Of a DNA stretch of 64,000 nt, positions 34,407-43,810 are shown piece by piece. Source of the DNA: Microbacterium sp. MPKO10 (lineage in GTDB: Bacteria; Actinomycetota; Actinomycetes; Actinomycetales; Microbacteriaceae); assembly GCF_026107415.2 (NCBI RefSeq), contig NZ_JAPCHX010000005.1, forward strand, positions 62,001-126,000, given 5' to 3'. Each line of letters starts with the position of its first letter. Position 1 is the stretch's first letter. The notes beneath the pieces are model-generated. The model saw only the letters and a list, made by a program, of their open reading frames with translations. It was not told where the DNA came from and did no database searches. The position numbers were made by a program, and so were the translations under genes.

Positions 34407-35407
34407 CCGCACGAGAGAGCGACCTCACGCGAGGCAAGACGGCGGCATATTCAGAGCGAAACCGCGGGGAGGCACGGGTGCGGAAGTTCATCGATCGCAA
34501 TTATTCACGTGCATCATGGCGGCGAACGCGAAGCGCCCTATCAATTGCACTGTCGATGTGCGACTCGACGCTGTATCCGCGTGCGCCACTCATCGAGGCG
34601 TATTGGTGGGACGGACACCCAAATTTCGGCGACGCGCTCACACCGTGGCTGCTGCGCCGTCGAGGAATTATCCCCGTGCATGCGGAGTTCCCGCGGGCCA
34701 AGGTCGTCGGCGTGGGCAGCCTGATCCAGTTCATTCCCGCGGCGTTCACGGGACTCATCTGGGGTTCCGGACTCATCTCTGACGCTCCCGTCGACCTTCC
34801 CCGCACCGAAGTTCTCGCCGTTCGCGGTCCGCTGACCCGAGAGGCGATCGGCGCAGTCGACAGCGTCGTCCTCGGCGATCCCGGGCTTCTGGCCTCGCGT
34901 ATGCTGCCGCGTCCACGCGTGCGCTATCGTCTCGGGATCGTTCCGCATGGCAGTCATTTTGAGAATTCTGCAATCGCAGATTTCGCCGCCCAGCATCCCG
35001 CCGAGGTCACGGTCATCGACGTCGCCCGCAGCCCGACATCCGTCATACGCGAGATTGCCTCGTGCGCCGCGATCGTGTCGACGTCGCTTCACGGTGTGAT
35101 CATCGCGGATTCATACGGCATACCGGCATGCTGGACGATGGTCAACCCGTTGCTCATCGGAGGGGACTTCAAGTTCCTCGATCACGAAGCCGTCGTCAAT
35201 CCTCCCGGCCGAACGCGTCGGTTCACCTTCGCACCAGACATGACCGTCGATCAGCTGATGCACAACGCTACACGAGCAGATCCCGATCGCGTCTCCGCCG
35301 CGATTCGCGATCTCGAGAGGTCGGTTGCCGAGCTGCGTCTGCGGTTCGCCAGCAACAGCACAAGCCCGCTGAGGTCGTGGGAGGCCCTCGTCGCCCGCAA
35401 GGTATAG
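34403..35407 (+). CDS. polysaccharide pyruvyl transferase family protein
   Basis: A 334-residue protein: EAYWWDGHPNFGDALTPWLLRRRG, the N-terminal pattern of EPS pyruvyl (ketal) transferases such as ExoV; VVGVGSLIQFIPAAFTGLIWGSGLI; and SCAAIVSTSLHGVIIADSYGIPACW near the C terminus. GTG 34403 is set by the GTGA overlap, as for other genes of this operon; the first 40 residues are basic and poorly conserved. It is the last gene of the main operon, converging with a glycosyltransferase 19 bp away. It is a second pyruvyltransferase besides the one at 7.5-8.7 kb. Confidence 0.82.
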   Translation: MTARESDLTRGKTAAYSERNRGEARVRKFIDRNYSRASWRRTRSALSIALSMCDSTLYPRAPLIEAYWWDGHPNFGDALTPWLLRRRGIIPVHAEFPRAKVVGVGSLIQFIPAAFTGLIWGSGLISDAPVDLPRTEVLAVRGPLTREAIGAVDSVVLGDPGLLASRMLPRPRVRYRLGIVPHGSHFENSAIADFAAQHPAEVTVIDVARSPTSVIREIASCAAIVSTSLHGVIIADSYGIPACWTMVNPLLIGGDFKFLDHEAVVNPPGRTRRFTFAPDMTVDQLMHNATRADPDRVSAAIRDLERSVAELRLRFASNSTSPLRSWEALVARKV

Positions 35408-35425
35408 CTCGGTCTCGTTCCCCGA

Positions 35426-36508
35426 CTATCGGGCGGCTTCAGCCCACACCTGCGCAAGAGCGCGGACGCTCTCGTCCCAGGTGAACGACAGCGCCCGCCG
35501 TGCGCCTTTCTCTCGGAGTTCCGAAACAGCACTTCCCCCGCGAAGCACACTCTCAATACCCTCTGCGATCGACGCCGCTCCGGTCTCCACCAGTACGGCA
35601 GCATCTCCCGCCGCCTCAGGCAATGAACTCGTTCGTGCGGCGATCACAGGAACCCCGGCTGCCATTGCTTCGATGACGGGCAGCCCGAATCCCTCATAGT
35701 GGGATGGCACGACAACCGCCTCAGCAGAGGCCAGAAGGCGGGGAACGACATCGTCATCGACCCGGCCGAGTCTCACAACACGAGGAAGGTCAGCGAACAG
35801 CGCGTCACGACGCTCATGCGGCGGACCGGACATGGCGAGGGAGACATCGGGAAATGCGCTCTGGACGAGTTCCCAGGCTTCGGCAAGCCCCTCAAGGTTC
35901 TTGCGTGCGCTCGCGCCTCCCGCATGCAACACGTACGGCTGCGACAGTCCGAGATCCGCTCGCTGAATGGTCGTGAGCGGTGGCGGCGAGAAGAACCGGC
36001 CATCGACACCGGGCGACACAACTTTCAAGTCGGAACGGCCCGTGAGGTCGAACACGTCGCCTGCCGTGTTGGTCGAGACGCAGACAACCGCTCGTGCCCG
36101 CCTGATTTCGTCGACGACCGCCGGGTTCGGGATCCCCTCATCTGGATACGTCCACGCGACAGTGTCGTGAATGGTCACCACCTCGTTCGGTGCCGGCGGA
36201 AGAGTGAGGTCCATGCGATGCACGAGTGCATCTCGCGAGTACAGCAGCCGCCCCGCGAACCGGCGGCTCGTGGGCCCGATGCGCGAGAGCGCGCCGACCG
36301 GAATCCGCCTCGTGCCTTCGAGTTCCGAACGCAGGGAGCGCGCAATAACCCGGGAGACAGCCCACGGCACATCGGTCACGGACGAGAGCGCCTCTGCCGC
36401 ACGGGAGCTGACGGCCTCCTGATACACCTGGGCGCCCATCGGAACGGATGTCGCGATCGTCGCGATCTCCAGCTGCATCGTTCGTCGCTGAGAAATTGTC
36501 TGTGTCAT
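35426..36508 (-). CDS. family 4 glycosyltransferase
   Basis: A 360-residue GT-B enzyme: PNEVVTIHDTVAW, VCVSTNTAGDVFDLTG, PYVLHAGGASARKNLEGLAEAW and VVPSHYEGFGLPVIEAMAAGVPVIAARTSS with the E-x7-E motif; the overall form resembles mannosyltransferases of EPS loci. ATG 36508 is selected because AAGGAG sits 6 bp upstream; the frame is open for 135 more codons, but these are arginine-rich shadow sequence. It is the last gene of the leftward operon headed by the priming transferase. Confidence 0.85.
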   Translation of the reverse strand: MTQTISQRRTMQLEIATIATSVPMGAQVYQEAVSSRAAEALSSVTDVPWAVSRVIARSLRSELEGTRRIPVGALSRIGPTSRRFAGRLLYSRDALVHRMDLTLPPAPNEVVTIHDTVAWTYPDEGIPNPAVVDEIRRARAVVCVSTNTAGDVFDLTGRSDLKVVSPGVDGRFFSPPPLTTIQRADLGLSQPYVLHAGGASARKNLEGLAEAWELVQSAFPDVSLAMSGPPHERRDALFADLPRVVRLGRVDDDVVPRLLASAEAVVVPSHYEGFGLPVIEAMAAGVPVIAARTSSLPEAAGDAAVLVETGAASIAEGIESVLRGGSAVSELREKGARRALSFTWDESVRALAQVWAEAAR

Positions 36509-36563
36509 CGCTCGCTCCTTGTCGGTTGTCATCGGCATCGTTGCCCCGGTCATCGTTCGCCCA

Positions 36564-39500
36564 TCACTCGGGGGCCCATGCCGATATCGCTGCAATAGAA
36601 ACGGCCTCGTCCGACGCCGTCTGCACGCCCATGAACGGCGGCGGAAGCCCTCCGACGATGCCCGAATAGTTAACGTCGAGCATCCGCGTGTCACGGATGG
36701 TCGTCCAAGGGATCGTGATGCGCACAGCGGTGACCGCGACCGCGTCGAACTCAACGAAGCGCACGCGGTGCCAGAACTGGTCTTCCACAGACGCCACCGT
36801 CTGCCACTCACCGCTCTCCGTGCGCACCGCGACCTCGTATGTGCGCAGTGCGGTCTCGCAGCATTCCATGCTCCCGCTTGCGATCGATATGCGGTTGATC
36901 GGCGTCGCCTCATCGAGCGTTACAGTCACGGATGGATTCTCGTCGAGCTCACCGTCCACGACGCCAGACCGCCAGGGCAGATAGGGATTGACCGTGCCCG
37001 ACGTGATGATCTGCGCGTCGCTTCCCTCCGCCGTCGACGTGGCCGTCACATCAGCTCCGACAAGGACATCGCTACCGAATGTCTCCACCGGAGTGATCGA
37101 CACCGGCTCGCCCTCGGCAGACGCGAAGAATTGCGGGCTTCCGGTGATCGTCACCTCCGAGCGTCCGCCATCAAGCTCGATCGGGCGCGACGCACCGTAC
37201 TGGTCGGTCACGGTGACGGTAGCAGCGTCGCTGGAGAGAATCGCGTGGACGCTCGCTTCATCGGTCCATGCCGCGGTGACGCCGGCATCGTCCGCGAAGC
37301 GGAAAGCGTAGGTGAAGGGGATGCCGGTGTCGACGACGCGTGGCTCGCCCAAGGTCGCCAGTTCCTGCGAAACAGCGGCGAATGCCAGCGCACCGGGCTT
37401 CACGTACGACTGATACTGGATAAGCGACCAGCTGAGATTGTTCTCGCCCCAACCACCTTCGCTGAAGAAGTACGTCCAGCCCGCAATTCCCTTGTTCTGA
37501 TACCAGAGCAGTTTTCGCGCAACCTTGGATCCCTGTGTCCAGTACGGGAGTGTGCCGTCTGAGGTCCACCCGCTCTCGGTATCCCAGATCGGAAGCTCGG
37601 CGCACTCGGCGCCGATCACATCTCTGAAGGAGTCGTATCCCGCTCCGGGAGCGGCAAATCCCTCTTCCTCCCAGGAACGATTCCATCCTGTGTATGGGTG
37701 GACCGCAATCGCGTCGACAACATCGCACAACGTCGTTGACACAGCATCCGACCACCAGTCCTCCGCAAAGCCGAGGGTGTTTCCAGCAATCACCCGGGCA
37801 TCAGGATTCGCATCGTGCGCGGCGTGTGCAAAGGGAATGTCGACCTTCTCTGAAAAGTCGGCACCCGAGTCAAAGCTCGCGTTCGGCTCGTTCCACGGCG
37901 ACCAGAGTGTGATTGCGGGAGCCTGACGCGCGAACTCGCCGACGATGTCGCGCACCCATCCGGCCCAGGTGCCCGCTTCGACGGCGGCACGCTCCGCATC
38001 GCCGTTCTGGCCCACCTGAACGATCACGCTTACGTGATGCTGGCTGGCATACTCTGCGGCGGCACGCACTTCTGCGAAGGCCTCGGCCGTTGACGGGTCT
38101 CCGTCGGGTGCCCCGGGAAGACCTGACCAGTCGATCGCGTCGCTGTGTGGTTCGCTGCGGGGGTCTGCAATGAGCTTCGAAACGTCGAGCTGCAGTCGGA
38201 AGCTGCCGATTCCCAGTCGATCAGCGAGCTGCACTCCGCGCAACGGTTCCGGCCCTCCCCAGCCCGCTCCCGGCTCAAGCTCATCGAGGTTCAGGTCTGT
38301 GCCCTCGGCCCCGATACTGTACCGAAAGCATGCTGCTGCGAGCGTCTCGCCGCTGCCGCTGTCGACAAGTCTCACGCTCACTTCGTAGGGGCCGGGAACA
38401 CTCGTCGGAACGTCCAATGTCGTCTCGCCGCCCCCGATCGCCGGTTCGGCCGAACGCTCTGTCTGCTGAAGAGGATCGGCAAGAAGCGGATCACCACGGA
38501 CGGCGTAGCGCACACTCACGCTCTCTGCCGCATGTTCGCCGTCGAGCAGTCCCCAGCCCGGTTCAAATCGCAGGTGCGCGCCCAGACTCTCGCCCTCGTC
38601 CGCGTGATTGAGCGCCGCGTCACTCACTACCCCTACGCCGATGCCGAGCCGTGCAATCACAGGATCATTCAGCGCCTTGTAGCTGGTCGGCTGGGCCAGC
38701 AGCGATACCATCTCGTCTTCCGTGAGCTTTCTCACGTGTTCCTCGCCCTCAACCGAGACCGAGAGCCAGTAGCTGCCGTCGTGATGGACGATCCCACCGA
38801 CCATGCTGGGCGACGCGTGGCTGTCACCGAGCCAGACACCGTGTTGAACGCCGATCTGGTCGAGCCAGGTCAGCTGCTCACCGGCCTCGTACACGAGGAA
38901 GCCATCGCCTCCCGGTGCCGCAACCACGGTGCTCGGGCGCGTGAGCGCCGGCGTGTGAGCCGCGCTGTCGGCGTTGTCGTCGGCTACGACATACGGCACG
39001 CTCATCACCGTCTTTTGCGTCGCAACATCGTCGACAGTCAGCCTGACCGTTGCGTCGTCAATCGGCTCCAGCCCCGTCACAAGGCTTCCGGATGCTCCGA
39101 GAATCACGCTCGGCAGCTCACGATCCACTCCGAGCGAAGTGCCGTCCTCACGAAAGACGTGCGTCACCGATCCACGCTCGCCGACCAGCAGTGCGGGCGC
39201 TCCGTCGAAATCGGGAACCCATGTGACGCCGTGAAGGTCCAGGGGATGCCCCTGCGTCACCGAGCTCTCGGGCACAGGAAAGCTCGATATCTGCGTCCCC
39301 TCGGCATCGAAGACCGCGACCTCCCGTCGTTGCTTGTACGAGTCGATCGCGTAGATCAGCCCGTCGGGAGACACGGCAACGGTGCCGTTGTTGTGCGGCT
39401 CGCGCGTCGCACGGTCAAAGTCGACGACAAACTCGCCGCGCCTGTCACCGTTCTCGCTCAATCGCGTGAAAACATGTGTGCCATCCTGCCTCTGCGACTC

Positions 39501-39827
39501 GACGAGCACGCCACCGTCGGTGGCATGCAGTCCGACGGGATACGTCGACTCCGGCATTGGAGCGCGCACGTCGATGCCGATCGCAACGGGCGAATCGGAT
39601 GCCGGACGATCGGCCACAACGGCGGCCAGCTTGTGCCCTGGCAAGCCACACACGTCAACGGCCGGATCCACATCCATCGAGGCGATCGCGGGCGTCCCCG
39701 ACTGTTCGTCGCCGACGAAACCGACGGCGACAGCGCCGGTCACGGCAAGCGCCAGGGCACTGGCGATGACGATATACATCATGCGCGTGCGCCGTGGCAT
39801 CCGCTGGCGTTTCTGCGTCAGTCTCAT
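36564..39827 (-). CDS. membrane-anchored PslG/GH39-like glycosidase with beta-propeller and C-terminal discoidin-like domain
   Basis: A 1087-residue extracytoplasmic enzyme. Residues about 16-38 are a single membrane anchor or signal (MMYIVIASALALAVTGAVAV). Residues 60-400 have repeating strands like a propeller (VSPDGLIYAID, DGSYWLSVSV). Residues about 530-860 are a TIM-barrel glycoside hydrolase: the acid/base is Glu647 in SPWNEPNASF and the nucleophile Glu751 in IWDTESGWTSDG, a spacing like GH39. The last about 150 residues form an F5/8-type carbohydrate-binding domain. It probably cleaves the EPS made here, as PslG does for Psl; the bond is unknown. It follows the priming transferase by 10 bp. 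Confidence 0.78.
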   Translation of the reverse strand: MRLTQKRQRMPRRTRMMYIVIASALALAVTGAVAVGFVGDEQSGTPAIASMDVDPAVDVCGLPGHKLAAVVADRPASDSPVAIGIDVRAPMPESTYPVGLHATDGGVLVESQRQDGTHVFTRLSENGDRRGEFVVDFDRATREPHNNGTVAVSPDGLIYAIDSYKQRREVAVFDAEGTQISSFPVPESSVTQGHPLDLHGVTWVPDFDGAPALLVGERGSVTHVFREDGTSLGVDRELPSVILGASGSLVTGLEPIDDATVRLTVDDVATQKTVMSVPYVVADDNADSAAHTPALTRPSTVVAAPGGDGFLVYEAGEQLTWLDQIGVQHGVWLGDSHASPSMVGGIVHHDGSYWLSVSVEGEEHVRKLTEDEMVSLLAQPTSYKALNDPVIARLGIGVGVVSDAALNHADEGESLGAHLRFEPGWGLLDGEHAAESVSVRYAVRGDPLLADPLQQTERSAEPAIGGGETTLDVPTSVPGPYEVSVRLVDSGSGETLAAACFRYSIGAEGTDLNLDELEPGAGWGGPEPLRGVQLADRLGIGSFRLQLDVSKLIADPRSEPHSDAIDWSGLPGAPDGDPSTAEAFAEVRAAAEYASQHHVSVIVQVGQNGDAERAAVEAGTWAGWVRDIVGEFARQAPAITLWSPWNEPNASFDSGADFSEKVDIPFAHAAHDANPDARVIAGNTLGFAEDWWSDAVSTTLCDVVDAIAVHPYTGWNRSWEEEGFAAPGAGYDSFRDVIGAECAELPIWDTESGWTSDGTLPYWTQGSKVARKLLWYQNKGIAGWTYFFSEGGWGENNLSWSLIQYQSYVKPGALAFAAVSQELATLGEPRVVDTGIPFTYAFRFADDAGVTAAWTDEASVHAILSSDAATVTVTDQYGASRPIELDGGRSEVTITGSPQFFASAEGEPVSITPVETFGSDVLVGADVTATSTAEGSDAQIITSGTVNPYLPWRSGVVDGELDENPSVTVTLDEATPINRISIASGSMECCETALRTYEVAVRTESGEWQTVASVEDQFWHRVRFVEFDAVAVTAVRITIPWTTIRDTRMLDVNYSGIVGGLPPPFMGVQTASDEAVSIAAISAWAPE

Positions 39828-39837
39828 GACACGAGAA

Positions 39838-41337
39838 TCAGTACGCGCCGACAGGACGGAACAACACTCGAATCGTTCGCCAGACAATGGACAGGTCTGT
39901 GTACAGCGTCCAGTTCTCGACGTAATAGAGATCCAGCCGAACGCTCTCGTCCCAATCGAGATCGGAACGCCCGTTCACCTGCCACATGCCGGTGATCCCG
40001 GGGCGAATATAGAGCCGACGATGAACGTGCGTCTCGTACTTCTGCACCTCTCGCTGCAGCGGGGGTCGTGGCCCGACAACGCTCATCTCACCGCGCAGGA
40101 CGTTGATGAACTGCGGTAGCTCGTCGAGGGAGTGCGCACGAAGAAACGCGCCGACGCGCGTCACCCGCGGATCGTTTTTCAGCTTGAACAACACGCCGTT
40201 TCCCTCACTCTGTGGGAGCAGGGTTTCGAGATCGTCCTCGGCGGTGCTCACCATCGAGCGAAATTTGAGCATTGAGAATGTGCGACCGTCTTTGCCGACA
40301 CGCTCCTGCCGGAAGAATGCTGAGCCGGGGCTGTCCAGGCGCACGGCGAGGACGATGGCGAGCATCACAGGCGCGAGAACGGCGAGAGCAAGCGCCGAGA
40401 CGGCGATGTCGAATGCCCGCTTCATGATGAACCGTGCTCCCGCGTAGCGGGCAGGATCGACGTGGAGAAGGGGAAGCCCGTCAACCGCACGAAATTGGAT
40501 GCGACCGCCAGCGACGTTCGTCAGTCGTGGGGCGACGACAAGCGATGTACCCTGCGCCTCCAGCTTCCAGCTCAGATCCCGCATGAATTCGGTGTCGTCT
40601 CTGCTCGTGCTCGCGACGATGACTGAGTCGGCTTCAAGGCGCCCAACCGCGTCTGCAACGCGATCGGGGTGCGCAACGATCGGCACGGTTCTGCTGAGAC
40701 CGGACACCGGGCTCTCTGGGTCGTCGAACACGGCGGCACCAACCACGTTGAACGCTGCACTGCTCGTGCGCTCCAGCTCTCGCGCGACATACGAAACATC
40801 GCCATGGTCGCCGATAACAATTGCGCGCGAGAGGTAGTTGCCATGCATGCGCTGGCGATTGAGCCAGCGCCTCCAGCTCCATCGGGTGACGAGCAGACCG
40901 GCGGTTCCGGCCGGCAGCGCGATCACGAACATCGTGCGCGGCGCGGTGCCCGACACGAGAACGAATCCGGTTGCGACGGCACCGAAATACATGACCGATG
41001 CGTACAGAACGCGCTTGTACTCGCGCGTTCCGATTCCCAGCAGCGGCGTGCTTCGTGTGCGGAAGGCCGCGAGAACGAGAATCCAGCCCACGAGCATGAG
41101 TGCCGGTCCAGTGATGCCTCTCTCGACCAGCTGTGCTGTGCCGATGCCGGCCTCGGTCGCGACGGCCGCCGCCATCGCAATGGCGAGGACGAGTGTGTCG
41201 GTCACGAGCAGTCGAATCTTGAGGCGCCGCGTCCACGAGACGGCGGGAGCAACGGCGCGTGTGAACTCGGATCTGACGTCGAACGTCGGGCGAAATACTG
41301 ATGTCGGAGAGGCTAGCCTGGCGTCAATTCGACTCAT
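39838..41337 (-). CDS. exopolysaccharide polyprenyl glycosylphosphotransferase (priming enzyme)
   Basis: A 499-residue WbaP/CpsE-type protein: four or five hydrophobic helices, a CoA-binding-like central domain (IGDHGDVSYVARELERT), a further hydrophobic segment (IAVSALALAVLAPVMLAIVLAV) and the catalytic C-terminal domain with FFRQERVGKDGRTFSMLKFRSM, RVGAFLRAHSLDELPQFINVL, SVVGPRPPL and RPGITGMWQVNGRS. It transfers a sugar 1-phosphate to undecaprenyl phosphate, the first step of EPS assembly. It heads a leftward operon with the glycosidase and a glycosyltransferase. Two TGAG-N5-CTCA sites and a CCCC/GGGG element lie in its 176-bp upstream region. Confidence 0.92.
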   Translation of the reverse strand: MSRIDARLASPTSVFRPTFDVRSEFTRAVAPAVSWTRRLKIRLLVTDTLVLAIAMAAAVATEAGIGTAQLVERGITGPALMLVGWILVLAAFRTRSTPLLGIGTREYKRVLYASVMYFGAVATGFVLVSGTAPRTMFVIALPAGTAGLLVTRWSWRRWLNRQRMHGNYLSRAIVIGDHGDVSYVARELERTSSAAFNVVGAAVFDDPESPVSGLSRTVPIVAHPDRVADAVGRLEADSVIVASTSRDDTEFMRDLSWKLEAQGTSLVVAPRLTNVAGGRIQFRAVDGLPLLHVDPARYAGARFIMKRAFDIAVSALALAVLAPVMLAIVLAVRLDSPGSAFFRQERVGKDGRTFSMLKFRSMVSTAEDDLETLLPQSEGNGVLFKLKNDPRVTRVGAFLRAHSLDELPQFINVLRGEMSVVGPRPPLQREVQKYETHVHRRLYIRPGITGMWQVNGRSDLDWDESVRLDLYYVENWTLYTDLSIVWRTIRVLFRPVGAY

Positions 41338-41428
41338 CGCCCGTCCTCCGTCTCAGCAGCATGTCGGAGCTCAGCGGCGTGGCGCAATGCGCACAGGCAA
41401 GACGTGCACATGTGAAGTCACATGAATC

Positions 41429-41495
41429 TGAGCATTCCTCAAGTTCTTCAATACTAGAGGGATCCTCACGTTTTACCGTTACCCCAGTTTAGGGG
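41429..41495 (-). promoter_or_regulatory. EPS/lasso regulon sites 10 and 11 (priming-transferase promoter)
   Basis: Read leftward: CCCCTAAACTGGGG (41495-41482), then TGAGGATCCCTCT (41468-41456, one mismatch) running into TAGTAT, then TGAGGAATGCTCA (41441-41429). This is the last copy at the right end of the locus. Confidence 0.58.
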
Positions 41496-41513
41496 AGATC
41501 TGGTCGTAGAAAG

Positions 41514-42470
41514 TCAGTCGGCGAAGCGGTCCGTCGCCTCAATCAGCGCCGACAGAATGCCAGGCTCGTCGAAAGCATGACCAGCATCCGGAATGATCTG
41601 GAGATCGGCCTCAGGCCACACCTCGTGCAGGTCCCACGCCGTCATGACAGGCGTGCAGACGTCGTAGCGCCCCTGCACAATGACGCCCGGGATGTCGCGC
41701 AGCCTGACAGCATCCCGAATCAACTGGCCCTCGTCAAACCAGCCCTTGTTCATGAAGTAGTGATTCTCGATGCGCGCAAAGGCCGTCGCGAACGCAGGCT
41801 CAGTGAACGAGGCGATCTTCGATTCGTCACGCGTCAGCGTAATCGTCGATGACTCCCACTCCGACCACGCTCGCGCCGCAGGCACGTGCACCTCGGGGTC
41901 GGGGTCAGCCAGCAGCTCGGCATAGGCCCGCACCATGTGGTTTCGATCCTGCAGGGCGACCGGCTCGATGAACTTCTGCCAGAGGTCAGGGAACAGCGCA
42001 GCGGCACCGCCCTCATAAAACCAGTCGATCTCCTGCTGCCGCAGCGTGAAGATGCCACGCAGCACGAGCTCGCTGACTCGATCCGGATGCTTTTCGGCAT
42101 ACGCAAGAGCGAGGGCGCTCCCCCACGAGCCGCCGAAGACCTGCCACCGGTCGATGTTCAGCGTTTCGCGCAGCTCCTCCATGTCGGAGACGAGCTTCCA
42201 GGTGGTGTTGTGTGTGAGGTCGGCCTCGGGCTCGCTCACATGCGGTGTGCTCTTGCCGCATCCGCGCTGGTCGAACAGCACGATGTTGTACTTTTCGGGG
42301 TTGAAAAGGCGGCGGTGCTCAGGGTTCGTCGCGCCGCCAGGGCCACCATGCACAAAGACGACTGGCTTTCCGTCTGGATTGCCGCTCGTCTCCCAATAGA
42401 CTCGCTGGCCGTCCCCCACGTCAAGCATCCCCGTCATGTGCGGTTCGATGTTCGGGTACATCTCTCGCAT
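41514..42470 (-). CDS. pip: proline iminopeptidase
   Basis: A 318-residue alpha/beta hydrolase of peptidase family S33. MREMYPNIEP and VYWETSGNPDGKPVVFVHGGPGG give the oxyanion-hole region, VFGGSWGSALAL the nucleophilic Ser, QGRYDVCTP the Asp and IPDAGHAFDE the His. It removes N-terminal proline from peptides in the cytoplasm. ATG 42470 matches the conserved family N terminus; a frame extending to 42575 is ignored. It is a housekeeping gene and marks the right border of the EPS locus. It is divergent from the aldo/keto reductase gene. Confidence 0.93.
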   Translation of the reverse strand: MREMYPNIEPHMTGMLDVGDGQRVYWETSGNPDGKPVVFVHGGPGGATNPEHRRLFNPEKYNIVLFDQRGCGKSTPHVSEPEADLTHNTTWKLVSDMEELRETLNIDRWQVFGGSWGSALALAYAEKHPDRVSELVLRGIFTLRQQEIDWFYEGGAAALFPDLWQKFIEPVALQDRNHMVRAYAELLADPDPEVHVPAARAWSEWESSTITLTRDESKIASFTEPAFATAFARIENHYFMNKGWFDEGQLIRDAVRLRDIPGVIVQGRYDVCTPVMTAWDLHEVWPEADLQIIPDAGHAFDEPGILSALIEATDRFAD

Positions 42471-42573
42471 GAGGCGACGATACCGTGAAACCCGGTGCAA
42501 GGCGACGGGGAGCACTCCCCATCGCACCGAAACATGCGTTCCGTCGCACCGCAGATCCGCGTAACGTAAAGGC

Positions 42574-43575
42574 ATGGCCTATCGATACCTCGGACGCAGC
42601 GGACTCCAAATCTCAGACATCACCTACGGCAACTGGCTGACGCACGGCGGTCAGATCGAGAACGACACGGCGACGACGTGCGTGCACGCGGCCCTCGATC
42701 ACGGCATCACCACATTCGACACGGCCGACGTCTACGCGAATACCGTTGCCGAGCAGGTGCTCGGGGATGCTCTCGCGGGGCAGCGTCGCGAATCGCTCGA
42801 GATCTTCACCAAAGTGTGGGGCCCGACCGGCCCGAAAGGTCCTAACGATTCAGGGCTCAGCCGCAAGCACATCCTCGAATCCATCAACGGATCTCTGAAA
42901 CGGCTCGGCACGGACTACGTCGACCTGTACCAGGCGCACCGATACGACCCCGAAACGCCTCTTGAAGAGACCATGCTCGCCTTCGCCGACGTCGTCCGGC
43001 AGGGCAAAGCGCTGTACATCGGCGTGAGCGAGTGGACGGCCGAGCAGCTGCGCGCCGGTCATGCTCTCGCGGACGAACTCGGCATCCACCTCATCTCGAA
43101 CCAGCCGCAGTACAACATGCTGTGGCGCGTGATCGAAGAAGAGGTCGTTCCCGCATCTGAAGATCTCGGGGTGTCTCAAATCGTCTGGTCACCACTCGCG
43201 CAGGGCGTGCTGACCGGAAAGTATGAGCCAGGGAAGCCCGCGCCCGCGGGCAGCCGTGCCACAGATGAGGCCGGGTCGAAGACCGTCGCCCGATACCTGG
43301 GCGACGACGTACTGACCGCGGTGCAGAAGCTGAAGCCAATCGCGGCGGACGCAGGCCTGACGATGCCGCAGCTGGCGATCGCGTGGGTGCTGAGCAACCC
43401 CAACGTCGCGTCGGCAATCGTGGGGGCCTCGCGGCCCGAGCAGCTGGCCGACAACGTGGTGGCATCGGGGACGACCCTCGACCAGGAGATTCTCGATCGC
43501 GTTGACGAGGCCGTTGGCACCGTTGTCGAGCGTGATCCGTCGAAGACGGACACACCGACCGAGCGTCCTTCCTAA
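42574..43575 (+). CDS. aldo/keto reductase (Kv-beta-like)
   Basis: A 333-residue NADPH-dependent TIM-barrel oxidoreductase. The catalytic set is visible: Asp and Tyr in FDTADVYANT, Lys in EIFTKVW and His in LYQAHRYD; the cofactor-binding end includes SPLAQGVLTGKY and IVGASRPEQLADN. It resembles the voltage-gated channel beta-subunit-like group, which reduces aldehydes or ketones. The physiological substrate is unknown. A weak AAAGGC precedes the ATG. Confidence 0.9.
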   Translation: MAYRYLGRSGLQISDITYGNWLTHGGQIENDTATTCVHAALDHGITTFDTADVYANTVAEQVLGDALAGQRRESLEIFTKVWGPTGPKGPNDSGLSRKHILESINGSLKRLGTDYVDLYQAHRYDPETPLEETMLAFADVVRQGKALYIGVSEWTAEQLRAGHALADELGIHLISNQPQYNMLWRVIEEEVVPASEDLGVSQIVWSPLAQGVLTGKYEPGKPAPAGSRATDEAGSKTVARYLGDDVLTAVQKLKPIAADAGLTMPQLAIAWVLSNPNVASAIVGASRPEQLADNVVASGTTLDQEILDRVDEAVGTVVERDPSKTDTPTERPS

Positions 43576-43756
43576 CCAGCTGAGCGCGTCAGTCGTTCGT
43601 GGGGCCAGAAGGAAGTGCTGACCAGCGGGTCGCGCTGCCCAGCGGTGTCGCGCGATCCCGCGCATAACACAGCCCCGAGCGAACTGCTGCCCCGTTGGAC
43701 GGCGCACACCGTCGAGCACCGCTGATCAGCGGGAACGGTCTGTCGCACGCGAGTGA

Positions 43757-43787
43757 GGGCGGATGCTGCGCGTCGCAGCATCCGCCC
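43757..43787. terminator. bidirectional terminator hairpin
   Basis: GGGCGGATGCTGCG and CGCAGCATCCGCCC form a perfect 14-bp stem with a 3-nt loop, between the convergent aldo/keto reductase and acyl-CoA oxidase genes. A short C-run rather than a T-run follows. Confidence 0.7.
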
Positions 43788-43810
43788 CCATCACGTGTCG
43801 ACAGGCGTCG

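Noticed and set aside
38145-39995. 616-codon open frame on the plus strand
   Set aside because: It is antisense to the PslG-like glycosidase, has no recognisable domain, is rich in Arg/His/Cys as expected of a high-GC shadow frame, and has no promoter or ribosome binding site.
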